Positions 41,760-50,451 of a stretch of 52,359 nt of DNA are shown here, piece by piece; position 1 is the stretch's first letter, and each line of letters opens with the position of its first letter. Origin of the DNA: Ignavibacteriales bacterium UBA1304 (GTDB taxonomy: Bacteria > Bacteroidota > Ignavibacteria > Ignavibacteriales > Ignavibacteriaceae). Under the pieces are notes generated by a model. It was not told where the DNA came from. It searched no databases and saw only the letters and a program-made list of their open reading frames with translations. The position numbers were made by a program, and so were the translations under genes. The stretch is from NCBI GenBank assembly GCA_002307295.1, contig DBTY01000023.1, positions 1-52,359 of the forward strand. The letters run 5' to 3'.

Positions 41760-42917
41760 ATGAAAATTATGAAAAAAGTTGGATTAATGTTTGCGCTTGT
41801 ATCTTTAATAAGCATAAAGTGCTATTGTCAGGAGGACGACATTACTTCCTTTTCAAAAACATTTAAGATTGAACAGGGCGGATCGCTAGAATTGAACGTT
41901 GCCTTTGGCAGCATAACAATTATTCCATGGAATAAAAGTGAAATAAATATTACAGCTTCCGGTATGCAAAAAGCGGACGAGAAAGCCTTAGAGATAGAAG
42001 TAATAGGAAACAGAAAAGTTAAAGTAGACTGCAATCCAAACTGGGGCGGGTCAGAGGATATGCATTTTGATATTAAAGTCCCTAGAAAGTTTAACTTAAA
42101 TCTAAATACAAAAGCTGGAGATATTACAATAAGCGGCAAATTAGAAGGAGACGTAAATGCAAAATCTTATGGCGGAGAGATTACAGTTGGAGATATAACT
42201 GGAAATTTTATGGCAAATACTAGCGGCGGCGATATTGCAACAGGCAATATTGACGGTTCCATGAATCTTAATACATTAGGGGGCGATATAAGGGTCGGCG
42301 CAATAAAAGGGAGCCTTATTAAAATAAACACTAACGGCGGCGATGTATCTATTAAAAAAGCATATTCAGGAGTTTCGGTTAGAACTATGGGGGGGGATAT
42401 CCGAACAGGCGATTTAGGCGGCGATTCTGAACTAATAACTTTAGGCGGAGATATTTCCGCAGGTAATGTTCGCGGCGGAATAAACATGGAAACTTACGGA
42501 GGCGATTTAACTTTGGCGGGCGCTAACGGTAGAGTATCTGCAAAAACTTCTGGCGGCAATATTACTATGCATAATATTTCAGGAAGCGTTACTGTTAAAA
42601 CTCCTTCCGGTAATATAGACGTAACATTATATCCGTCTCCTAATTCAATCAGTGAGATTTCTACTAGTAATGGATCTATTGATCTGCATGTTCCTCAAAA
42701 TGCCAAAACGACTATTCGCGCTAAAGTCAGGACGTATGATGATAATAATTCCAATACAGGAAGAAAAATATACTCAGAGTATCCTGCAAGCGAAAGCTCC
42801 AAAAAATCGGGCTCTTATACGGCAACGTATATAATCAATGGCGGAGGCAGCAGCAGTATATCTCTTCGTTCTGGCGACGATTCAGGGATAAGAATTTTTA
42901 AAGCAATACAAAAATAA
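41760..42917 (+). CDS. DUF4097-family repeat protein, exported
   Basis: From ATG 41760 (AAGGAGG nine bases upstream) it has 385 aa. A longer frame from 41727 overlaps the previous gene and lacks a ribosome site. A signal peptide covers about 1-24 (ending CYCQ). The mature protein is mostly short rungs of about 18-22 residues built around T-x-GGDI-x-x-G-x-I-x-G, as in DUF4097/DUF4098 right-handed beta-helix proteins, from about 110 to 300. A Ser/Gly-rich tail follows. It is probably exported and part of the ECF regulon. Its function is not established for the family. Confidence 0.85.
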   Translation: MKIMKKVGLMFALVSLISIKCYCQEDDITSFSKTFKIEQGGSLELNVAFGSITIIPWNKSEINITASGMQKADEKALEIEVIGNRKVKVDCNPNWGGSEDMHFDIKVPRKFNLNLNTKAGDITISGKLEGDVNAKSYGGEITVGDITGNFMANTSGGDIATGNIDGSMNLNTLGGDIRVGAIKGSLIKINTNGGDVSIKKAYSGVSVRTMGGDIRTGDLGGDSELITLGGDISAGNVRGGINMETYGGDLTLAGANGRVSAKTSGGNITMHNISGSVTVKTPSGNIDVTLYPSPNSISEISTSNGSIDLHVPQNAKTTIRAKVRTYDDNNSNTGRKIYSEYPASESSKKSGSYTATYIINGGGSSSISLRSGDDSGIRIFKAIQK

Positions 42918-42928
42918 AAGGTAAAAAT

Positions 42929-44104
42929 ATGAAAAAACTATTTATTGTAGCGGCGATAATGGCGGTCAGTTTTGTTTTTAACAATGCGGCTTCATGCAAT
43001 AGCTCCTTAGAGGCTAAAAGCAAAATGGACGGCGGCGATAGTATTAAAAAAGAGTTTAATGTAAAGCCGGAGGGAGAGGTTAATATAAATCTTAAAACAG
43101 GCGCCAGCATTGAAGTTAAAGGATGGGACAAGGATTTGCTATCGGCTGAAGTATCAGGCAATACCAGCAAAGTTGATTTTAATTTTGAACAAAACGATAA
43201 TGATATAGAAATATCTTCCGAGTATAAAGATAAGGGGCATAGTCATAACGATCACGGAATAAAAGTTACAGTTTATGTTCCCCAAAAATACGACGTCCGT
43301 TTTTATACTATGGGCGGACAGGTGGATGTAGACCATGTTGAAGGAAAAATTAACGGAAAAACGATGGGCGGAAATTTAAATTTTAGCGATCTAAAAGCTG
43401 ATCTTGACGTGATGACAATGGGGGGACAAATAAATTTTAAAAATTCCGATTTAGAAGGACTTGCTAAAACAATGGGGGGCAATGTGTTTTTAGAAAATGT
43501 CAGAGGCTCCGTTGACGCTTCTACTATGGGCGGCAACGTAAAACAGATCAATGCAACCAGCGATAATAAAACAAACGCCGACGTTGTGAATGTAAAAACG
43601 ATGGGCGGAGAAATATCGATTGATAAGGCTCCTAATGGCGCAAATCTTAAAACTCTTGGCGGAAATATTTCTATTAATTATGCGGGTAAATTTCTTAAAG
43701 CTGAAACGCTTGGCGGCAACATAACTGCAAAAGAGGTAGACGGAGAGATTAACGCTAAAACTCTCGGCGGTAACGTAGATGTAACCATGACCGGCAATCC
43801 CGAAGAAGGGAAGCGCGACGTTACCATTTCTTCTTTAGGCGGAGATATTACGCTAACGGTTCCAAAAGATTTATCTATGTCTGTAGAGATTGAAATCTCT
43901 TATACTAAAAACAGCGACAAAGATTTTTCTGATTGCAAGATTTACAGCGATTTTAATATTGTAGAAAATAGAATTGATAAATGGGAAACGCGTAATGACG
44001 AGCAGAAAAAAAAGTACGTCTTAGGTTCAGGCGAAATTAACGGCGGTAAAAATAAAATTACTATTAAAACATATAATGGAAGCGTTTATTTAAAAAAATC
44101 TTAA
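42929..44104 (+). CDS. DUF4097-family repeat lipoprotein-like protein
   Basis: A 391-aa paralogue of the preceding gene, 11 bases after it. The N-terminus (MKKLFIVAAIMAVSF...NAASC) has a hydrophobic segment and Cys 23 in a weak lipobox context. The body has about eight rungs with a strikingly constant TMGG or TLGG corner (KTMGGN, MTMGGQ, STMGGN, KTLGGN). The rungs alternate with stretches such as FSDLKADLDV and VDGEINAK. It looks like a stacked beta-helix exposed in the periplasm or on the surface. The two genes plausibly act in the same complex as targets of the ECF factor. Confidence 0.85.
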   Translation: MKKLFIVAAIMAVSFVFNNAASCNSSLEAKSKMDGGDSIKKEFNVKPEGEVNINLKTGASIEVKGWDKDLLSAEVSGNTSKVDFNFEQNDNDIEISSEYKDKGHSHNDHGIKVTVYVPQKYDVRFYTMGGQVDVDHVEGKINGKTMGGNLNFSDLKADLDVMTMGGQINFKNSDLEGLAKTMGGNVFLENVRGSVDASTMGGNVKQINATSDNKTNADVVNVKTMGGEISIDKAPNGANLKTLGGNISINYAGKFLKAETLGGNITAKEVDGEINAKTLGGNVDVTMTGNPEEGKRDVTISSLGGDITLTVPKDLSMSVEIEISYTKNSDKDFSDCKIYSDFNIVENRIDKWETRNDEQKKKYVLGSGEINGGKNKITIKTYNGSVYLKKS

Positions 44105-44130
44105 TCGGTTAAACTGATTATGATACCTGA

Positions 44131-44170
44131 AAAAAAGTCCGGTTATTCCAATTTGTAACCGGACTTTTTT
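44131..44170. terminator. Bidirectional terminator after the ECF operon
   Basis: AAAAAAGTCCGGTTA (44131-44145) pairs perfectly with TAACCGGACTTTTTT (44156-44170) around a 10-base loop. It serves the ECF operon and the convergent esterase gene ending at 44190. Confidence 0.9.
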
Positions 44171-44189
44171 ATTTATAAAAACTGCAAGA

Positions 44190-45293
44190 TTATTTTTTAT
44201 GTTTTTTAGGGAAGAGATTAAATGAGTCTATTCCTTTAATTATCTGGTTGGCCATCTTTTTATGCGTAGCTACAGTCGGATGTCCGTTAGCGACATATCC
44301 ATTTGGAACCTCGTCAAATGTAGTATAAAATATGTCATCATGTCCTCCCTTTTTCTCATTTTCAACTACTGTCTTTACGTTAGCTCTAATCCAATCCGGG
44401 TAAGCCGCAACAGCTATTATTTTTACGCCTGGATATACGCCGCGTATTGTGCGGATAAAATCCACATATCCTTTTCTGAAGATTAAAGAACTATCTTCAG
44501 AAACTTTTCCGTCTTTACCTTTTAAACCTGAAACGTCGTTTAACCCAAGACAAATAACAACAACGTCTGGTTTCCAAAGATTAAAATTCCATTTAACCTC
44601 GCTTGAGTCCATTAAAGTCCTGTCAAAATATTTTGGCAACGCTACGTTAAATTTACCCTGCCAGTCGCAAACCATTCCGATGCCTGATTTGCATGTAGTG
44701 ACATATTGCGCATTATAATGGCGCGCAATAATAGGGGCAAAGCCTTTATCAATATTTGTTACGGGAAATTTATCTTCCCACTTCATTTCTTTTTCAATTG
44801 CTTCGTTTCCTTCTGCCGCAGTAAATGAATCGCCTACGAGCTCGATTTTCCTTTCAGGTTTTGGCTTCGGTTTTAACAGTTTTGCGCCGTCGCTAAGCAG
44901 TATGCCCGAAAAAGCGAAACTCTTGTCAAAAGTAAAATTGCGCTTGCTTAAGCGGAAAGTATGCCTTGTATTTTTCAGCTTGTCGGCTAATAAATATTCA
45001 GCGTCGCCTGATTTGTTGCCGTGAAATATACTGTGAAGCTTATTATCTATATACACATTATAATAATTACTTGTGTCGTTTGTTTTTATTCCTATTGTGC
45101 GGCCTGTAAACTCCGCGCAAATATAAACTCCCGGCCACGATTGACATGGGTGAAGCGAATCTGAAGTATCCCATCGCCCAAAGTATTGAATGAAAGGATT
45201 ATTGGCTGGAATAAACGAAGATGAATATGTAAAACTATTAGATAGCGCAGCTAAAAAAATAACGCTTAAAACAGTACGAAAAAAAAATCTCAT
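44190..45293 (-). CDS. SGNH/GDSL carbohydrate esterase, CE2-like
   Basis: A 367-aa secreted esterase. The signal peptide covers about 1-24. An N-terminal jelly-roll domain (about 30-145, IQYFGRWDTSD, WPGVYICAEFTG) is followed by an SGNH hydrolase domain with nucleophile Ser in LVGDSFTAAEG (about 157), block III CLGLNDVSG and the catalytic-site GHPT plus His near the C-terminus. This two-domain layout is characteristic of CE2 acetyl esterases, which deacetylate plant polysaccharides such as xylan. It has no type IX tail. The gene is alone, between a shared terminator and 245 bases of AT-rich DNA. Confidence 0.85.
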   Translation of the reverse strand: MRFFFRTVLSVIFLAALSNSFTYSSSFIPANNPFIQYFGRWDTSDSLHPCQSWPGVYICAEFTGRTIGIKTNDTSNYYNVYIDNKLHSIFHGNKSGDAEYLLADKLKNTRHTFRLSKRNFTFDKSFAFSGILLSDGAKLLKPKPKPERKIELVGDSFTAAEGNEAIEKEMKWEDKFPVTNIDKGFAPIIARHYNAQYVTTCKSGIGMVCDWQGKFNVALPKYFDRTLMDSSEVKWNFNLWKPDVVVICLGLNDVSGLKGKDGKVSEDSSLIFRKGYVDFIRTIRGVYPGVKIIAVAAYPDWIRANVKTVVENEKKGGHDDIFYTTFDEVPNGYVANGHPTVATHKKMANQIIKGIDSFNLFPKKHKK

Positions 45294-45469
45294 AACCCTT
45301 ACTCCATTATTATTAATAGAACAATGAAAATTATTATTCTGATAAATTGCGGTAGAATTAGAAAGACAGAAAATTATTTTGCCATTTACTAAAGATACAA
45401 AAAAAAGTTTATTAAAGTAAAATTATAGTAATGGCGTTATATAACAGACAGCGGCGTCAATGGAAGTAT

Positions 45470-45514
45470 AAAAAAACGGGATTAATATTTTTTAGGTTAT
45501 AATATATTAATCCC
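45470..45514 (-). terminator. Intrinsic terminator of the lipoprotein gene
   Basis: GGGATTAATA (45478-45487) pairs perfectly with TATTAATCCC (45505-45514). On the minus strand a run of T follows the stem (plus-strand A residues at 45471-45477), as expected after the gene ending at 45539. Confidence 0.75.
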
Positions 45515-45538
45515 CAAAACATAGAAAACTATTTTGCG

Positions 45539-46429
45539 TTAATTTGCCTTCGGATTTTTTAGAACAATCGTTTTGGGCAAGCCAGGCGAACCGTATAAAA
45601 CCAAAGTTGTGTTAGTAGTAAGAATTGTTCCTTCTACATAACTGAACGCTATATTATAACTGGCTTCAAATGAACCGTCGCTGTTAATAGGTATATCAAA
45701 CGCCATTAGTATTCCGTCGCCGCTGTTTGTAGCTCGCAATCTATAAGCGTTTGTTTCTCCTTTTATGTTTACTCCAACTGTGCTAAACTCGCCTTTTGCG
45801 GTTTTGTAAATCCATTGAATATCGGTTATTTCAATCGCTAAATCTTGTATAGCATTGGCGTCATATCCAATTAACAAACCCCGGGAATCGCTGCTTGTGC
45901 CAAGTCCGTCTTTTTCAATAAAAGATATATACCCTTTATTAGGGCATGTAGTTCTAAATATAAATTTATAATTAATGGAGCTGTCTGGCAGTATTTGCCT
46001 TTCGGTTCTTTCCAGAACGACTCCGCTATTAGTCCAATCAAAAGGAGAGCTGATTTTGATTGTCCCTAAGTCGGCGTCAAAAATACAACCGGCTTTGCAA
46101 TTATTAATTGCAACTGTGAATGAATCTCCCGAGGAGATAATAAATTCTCTATCGGCGTTTGGAATATTTAGAGCGCCGGGGTACAGATATTTTAGATGAT
46201 CTAGATCGTCCCTATTTAATTTTAGATTTTTATAATCAATAGAATATGAAGGAGAAGTTTCAGTTACTAACGAGTCGCCTGGAGTAATGTATGCTTCTTT
46301 TTGAAGTTGTCCGTCGATCTGTAGATTGTCCGAATTAGTCGTAGAAACTGGATCTGAGCCGTTATTACAACCGTTTAAAACTAATAGCATGATTGTAGAA
46401 AAAATAATTGATAGGAAAAACTTTTTCAT
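45539..46429 (-). CDS. Lipoprotein of unknown function
   Basis: A 296-aa protein with a lipoprotein signal: hydrophobic residues 5-18 followed by LNGC with the acyl Cys at 21, and then a disordered Ser/Asn-rich stretch. The mature part is strand-rich (for example KLNRDDLDHLKYLYP, INSDGSFEASYNIAFSYVEG) and ends KTIVLKNPKAN. No domain family was recognised. It is alone on its strand, with a clear intrinsic terminator after it. The export and anchoring are well supported; the role is not. Confidence 0.7.
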   Translation of the reverse strand: MKKFFLSIIFSTIMLLVLNGCNNGSDPVSTTNSDNLQIDGQLQKEAYITPGDSLVTETSPSYSIDYKNLKLNRDDLDHLKYLYPGALNIPNADREFIISSGDSFTVAINNCKAGCIFDADLGTIKISSPFDWTNSGVVLERTERQILPDSSINYKFIFRTTCPNKGYISFIEKDGLGTSSDSRGLLIGYDANAIQDLAIEITDIQWIYKTAKGEFSTVGVNIKGETNAYRLRATNSGDGILMAFDIPINSDGSFEASYNIAFSYVEGTILTTNTTLVLYGSPGLPKTIVLKNPKAN

Positions 46430-46601
46430 CTTTTACCTCGTAGTCTATGAATGTTTTTTTTATAAGATAAAAACCGACAAAACTAGAAAAAAATTTGCCG
46501 CGCCTAAATCTTTTTACATTCGTTCCCCGGAACAGAAGCAAATGTTATTTTAAAATATATATACGATTGGAGTTAAAAGCAAGCAGGTTAAAAATATGTA
46601 A

Positions 46602-46638
46602 ATAAGAGGCGGAATATATTTCTAAAATTCCGCCTTAT
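46602..46638 (-). terminator. Hairpin after the MFS gene
   Basis: ATAAG-AG-GCGGAAT (46602-46615) pairs with ATTCCGCCTTAT (46627-46638) with a two-base bulge. On the minus strand it follows the MFS stop at 46650. The T-run is imperfect (TTATTTACATATTTTT). Confidence 0.5.
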
Positions 46639-46649
46639 AACGCTAAAAA

Positions 46650-47891
46650 TTACAAACTTAGTTTTCTAAGCTTCGGCGCAAACTTTCTAACAGCGCCTAC
46701 AACCAAAACAGTCATGCTTCCGCCAAAGACAATAGAAGTGATTAAGCCCAATAGCCTTGCCATTACGCCGGATTCAAATGAGCCTAATTCGTTCGAAGAG
46801 CTGATAAAAATTCCGTTTACAGCAGAAACGCGTCCTCGCATTTCATTTGGCGTATGTATCTGCGTAATTGTTCCTCGTATAACAACGCTTACGTTATCGA
46901 ACATTCCGCTAAGCATAAGAACAAATAAAGCTAAATAAAAATTACGGGTGAACGCAAATAAAATAATACAGATCCCAAATCCGGAAACTGCAAATAAAAG
47001 ATTACGTCCGGCTTTTCTAAATGGCGGCCAATAAGCCTGAATTACCGACATTGTTACTGCTCCAATAGCGGGAGCGGCGCGTAGAAAACCTAATCCTTTT
47101 GCGCCCGTGTGTAAAATTTGATCGGAAAAAATTGGAAGTATGCAAACAGCTCCTCCAAAAAAAACGGCAAACATATCAAGCGTCATTGCGCTTAAAACAA
47201 TTTGATTAGTAAAAACAAATCTTAATCCGGCAGTTAAACTTTGCCAAATATTTTCTTCTTTTGTCTTTTCTGGAATTGGCCGATCTTTAATCAGCACAAA
47301 AATACAAGCCCCGACTATGCTTAGAAATGTAACAATGGAATATCCGGTTCCAATACCGTAAAAACCGCAAATTAGCCCTCCAATAGCCGGCCCGCTGATT
47401 TCCGCCGTTTGCCACGATACGCTGTTCCATGTTAATGCGTTGCCTAAAATTTCATGAGGCACTAATTGCACTGCAAATGAAATTTGCGCCGGCGAAAGGA
47501 ACCCGCGCGCAATCCCTGTAATGAATATAATACTATAAATAGGCAGCGTTCCAAACTTATTAATTACTGAATGAAACTCTGTAGAAATAAGTAAAAGCCC
47601 CAATGCGCAAATTGAATAAATTATGTTTGTAGTAAGAGTGATTTTTTTTCTGCTTACAATATCTGCTATATGCCCCGCAAATAAAGTCACGCAGAAAAAA
47701 GGAATAACTTCCGATAGCCCTATCAATCCAAGGGAAAGGGCGTCGTGTGTTAATCCGTATATCTGCCATCCAACTATCACTGATTGCATTTGAATTGCGA
47801 CGGTGAGAAAAAAACGGGAGAAAATAAACAAGCGAAAATCTTTTATCCTAAACGCGGCATAAGCATCGGTCTTAACAGTATCTGAACTCAA
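46650..47891 (-). CDS. MFS exporter (EntS-like, MFS_3)
   Basis: A 413-aa major facilitator protein with twelve expected helices. A DxxxRxx-type loop between helices 2 and 3 is seen in AGHIADIVSRKKIT, and another conserved loop in EMRGRVSAVNGIFISSSNELG near the second half. This is the pattern of EntS/MFS_3 drug and siderophore exporters. No associated regulator or biosynthetic gene is adjacent, so the substrate is not known. It is monocistronic. Confidence 0.87.
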   Translation of the reverse strand: MSSDTVKTDAYAAFRIKDFRLFIFSRFFLTVAIQMQSVIVGWQIYGLTHDALSLGLIGLSEVIPFFCVTLFAGHIADIVSRKKITLTTNIIYSICALGLLLISTEFHSVINKFGTLPIYSIIFITGIARGFLSPAQISFAVQLVPHEILGNALTWNSVSWQTAEISGPAIGGLICGFYGIGTGYSIVTFLSIVGACIFVLIKDRPIPEKTKEENIWQSLTAGLRFVFTNQIVLSAMTLDMFAVFFGGAVCILPIFSDQILHTGAKGLGFLRAAPAIGAVTMSVIQAYWPPFRKAGRNLLFAVSGFGICIILFAFTRNFYLALFVLMLSGMFDNVSVVIRGTITQIHTPNEMRGRVSAVNGIFISSSNELGSFESGVMARLLGLITSIVFGGSMTVLVVGAVRKFAPKLRKLSL

Positions 47892-48137
47892 AAAATAATT
47901 TCCATAGTTAAAAAAATTAAAATATGCTAATTAGAAAAGAATCTCAACGTAATAAATAGTCTACATTTTAAGATATTAAATAAATTGTTAATAAACAGAT
48001 ATTATTGGCTTCTTGAACCATTGATTTAAAAGCAGTAATTTTAAGCTTAATTATTGCGCCGCTTTTTATAGGACGACCTGCTTAAGGAAATTCCTGCATA
48101 AACTGACCCCGCAGAAAACTTTACTAATTACAAAGGT

Positions 48138-50405
48138 ATGAATTTGAAACGTATTTTATACTCAATGATTTTAATTACGATGGCGCTTGCTCCGGCAAGG
48201 GTTATAGGGCAGGTATTTAGCTCCACATATTATGATTCGGTATCTACCTCAAAAGCTACTTTTATAAACGATCTGGAAAGCAGAATCAGATCGCCATATA
48301 CGCAAATTAGCTACGACGATTATAAAAATACAATTATTCCAAATTTTGAATCGCGCGATACGACGGGCGGCCAAAAGGTTTTAACATGCGTGTACAGCGG
48401 CTATAATTATGTTTATACTCCTCCTTTTACCTGGGCTGTATTTAGCCGCGAACATACATGGTGCTACAGCTGGATGCCGACATATGGCTCTACAGATGTT
48501 CCTCAATATTCAGATCAGCATCATCTTTTTCCTACAAACCAAAATAACGCTAATGATCCAAGAAGCAACCATCCGCTTGGAAAGGTTGTAAACGTTGTTT
48601 CGCAATTTCTTTCTTGCAAACTTGGAACAGACGCTAACGGTAAAACTGTTTTTGAACCTCGCGACGCTCACAAAGGCGATGCTGCAAGAGCTTTGTTGTA
48701 TATGTCAGTAAAATATAACGGAGTTGCGGGCGCATGGACATTCGCTTCGTTAAATAATTTCTTACCGACTGCAAATGAAACGACCGAAGATTTAGCTACT
48801 CTGCTTGATTGGAATAATCAGGATCCGCCTGATATGTGGGAAATTAAACGAAATAATTATATTGAGTCTATTCAGAAAAACAGAAATCCTTTTGTCGATC
48901 ATCCTGAATATGTTAACTATATTGATTTTAATACGCTTACTCTTAAAACCCCAACGCTTAGCGTTGAGCCCTCTAATCAGCTGACAAATTTACTGACCTC
49001 TTCATCGGATAGTTCAGTTACAGTTAAGTGGACAAAGGCCGAGGCGGGCGCTCAGGCTCCGTTAGGTTATTTTGTTATGGCTTATAAGGATAGCAATTTC
49101 GTTATTCCTGTAGACGGTTATACTTATACTTCAAATCAGAATTTATCGTCAGGACGGGCTTTTGTTTACGTTCCATATTCTGGAGCTGATTCAATTACAT
49201 TTACAAATCTGCAACCTGCTACTAATTATTTGTTTACTGCTTATGCTTACAATGGAACGGGAACTAATATCAATTATAAAACTACTGGAAAGATACCGCA
49301 GATATTAGCGCGTACTACGGGATCTGAAACGCCATCTGTAAGTTTTACTGCTACTGGCGGCTCTGTTGACGAAGGAGCCGGAACTTATAACCTAACAGTT
49401 AATATTTCTTCTACGGCCAATTTAACTGCGAACGCTGTAATTAACGTCGCGCTTAAATCTGGCGATAGTAAAATTGTTAATGGTTTTGCTTCGCAAACAG
49501 CGACGTTTACTAAAGGCGGAGCCGCTTCTCAGGCAATTAAATTAAGCATAGTCGACGATACTCTGTTGCAGGGAACGCGCGCGCTTGTTTTTAATTTAGC
49601 GGTTGCAAGCGGTAATGTAACAATTGGCGCGCCAAACGAATTTACTCTAAGCGTGTTAGATAACGAAGGCTCTTTTGGCGGCGCAGAAACGTTTGCAAAT
49701 TTCCCTGAGACTGGTTCTTCTTATCTTAACGGTACGTTTAAAGGGCAGGATGGTTCTGTATGGAGCTATGTTTACTGCTCAGGCAATTCGTCAGGCGTAA
49801 TAAATAAACCTACTCCGGTATTTAAAAAAGACGCAACTGCAAAAGTTGAGTCTGGTATTATTCAGGGCGGTTGCGGTAATTTAGTATTTAAATACATGCA
49901 GGCTTTTTCTACAAATGTAAATCTCGGCGTATACGTTAATAATAGTTTAGTTTATACTGCTACTACTTCAAGCGAGGTAAGCGCAATTAAAACTTCGGAT
50001 ACAATTAAAGTAAACGCTTCAGGAGCTTTTACGATGAAGTTTCAGCAGATAAACGCAAATAGCGGACAGGTATCTATTGACGATATTAAATGGACTGGTT
50101 ATTTAGTTAGCGATGTTAAAAATAACGAGTCAAATGCGCCGTCTTCATTTGTATTGAATCAGAATTACCCTAATCCGTTTAATCCTGAAACAACAATCAG
50201 CTATTCAATTTCAAACGCGTGTCCTGTTACTTTAAAAGTATACAATATGCTTGGCGAGCTTGTTGCAACTCTTGTTGACCAGTATCAGAAAGCGGGATCG
50301 CATCAGGTAATATTTAACGCGCAAAAATTAGCAAGCGGCGCATATTTTTACAGATTGTCCGCCGGAAATTTTTCAGCAGGGAAAAAGCTAATATTGCTTA
50401 AATAG
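48138..50405 (+). CDS. Secreted endonuclease I with type IX sorting tail
   Basis: A 755-aa exported nuclease. After a signal peptide (about 1-25, ending VIGQ) comes an endonuclease I domain (about 30-250), with REHTWCYSWMP and DQHHLFPTNQNNAN followed by RSNHPLGKV. These hold the His and Asn residues of the His-Me finger site. A fibronectin III-like domain (about 275-395), a Calx-beta-like domain (about 395-510) and an unassigned beta domain (515-655) follow. Residues about 668-755 are a T9SS tail (QNYPNPFNPETT). Such enzymes degrade extracellular DNA as a nutrient source or to loosen biofilm. Confidence 0.9.
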   Translation: MNLKRILYSMILITMALAPARVIGQVFSSTYYDSVSTSKATFINDLESRIRSPYTQISYDDYKNTIIPNFESRDTTGGQKVLTCVYSGYNYVYTPPFTWAVFSREHTWCYSWMPTYGSTDVPQYSDQHHLFPTNQNNANDPRSNHPLGKVVNVVSQFLSCKLGTDANGKTVFEPRDAHKGDAARALLYMSVKYNGVAGAWTFASLNNFLPTANETTEDLATLLDWNNQDPPDMWEIKRNNYIESIQKNRNPFVDHPEYVNYIDFNTLTLKTPTLSVEPSNQLTNLLTSSSDSSVTVKWTKAEAGAQAPLGYFVMAYKDSNFVIPVDGYTYTSNQNLSSGRAFVYVPYSGADSITFTNLQPATNYLFTAYAYNGTGTNINYKTTGKIPQILARTTGSETPSVSFTATGGSVDEGAGTYNLTVNISSTANLTANAVINVALKSGDSKIVNGFASQTATFTKGGAASQAIKLSIVDDTLLQGTRALVFNLAVASGNVTIGAPNEFTLSVLDNEGSFGGAETFANFPETGSSYLNGTFKGQDGSVWSYVYCSGNSSGVINKPTPVFKKDATAKVESGIIQGGCGNLVFKYMQAFSTNVNLGVYVNNSLVYTATTSSEVSAIKTSDTIKVNASGAFTMKFQQINANSGQVSIDDIKWTGYLVSDVKNNESNAPSSFVLNQNYPNPFNPETTISYSISNACPVTLKVYNMLGELVATLVDQYQKAGSHQVIFNAQKLASGAYFYRLSAGNFSAGKKLILLK

Positions 50406-50417
50406 AGAATTTGGCAT

Positions 50418-50447
50418 GTAGCGCGGGCTCCCCAGCCCGCGCACTTT
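50418..50447. terminator. GTAG-headed palindrome, terminator or REP unit
   Basis: GTAG (50418-50421) runs into GCGCGGGCT (50421-50429), loop CCCC, AGCCCGCGC (50434-50442), followed by ACTTTTT. It would terminate the nuclease transcript on the plus strand. It also has the GTAGC head and GC-rich palindrome of the elements at 45-67 and 85-156, so it may be a REP copy co-opted as a terminator. Confidence 0.65.
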
Positions 50448-50451
50448 TTGT

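Noticed and set aside
41827..43551. Several antisense frames within the DUF4097 genes
   Set aside because: They arise from the repetitive GGC/GGA codons of the sense repeats and are Pro/Ser-rich with no initiation signals.
47892..48137. Possible small RNA upstream of the endonuclease gene
   Set aside because: A short GGAAATTCC palindrome is present, but no terminator or stable fold is evident.
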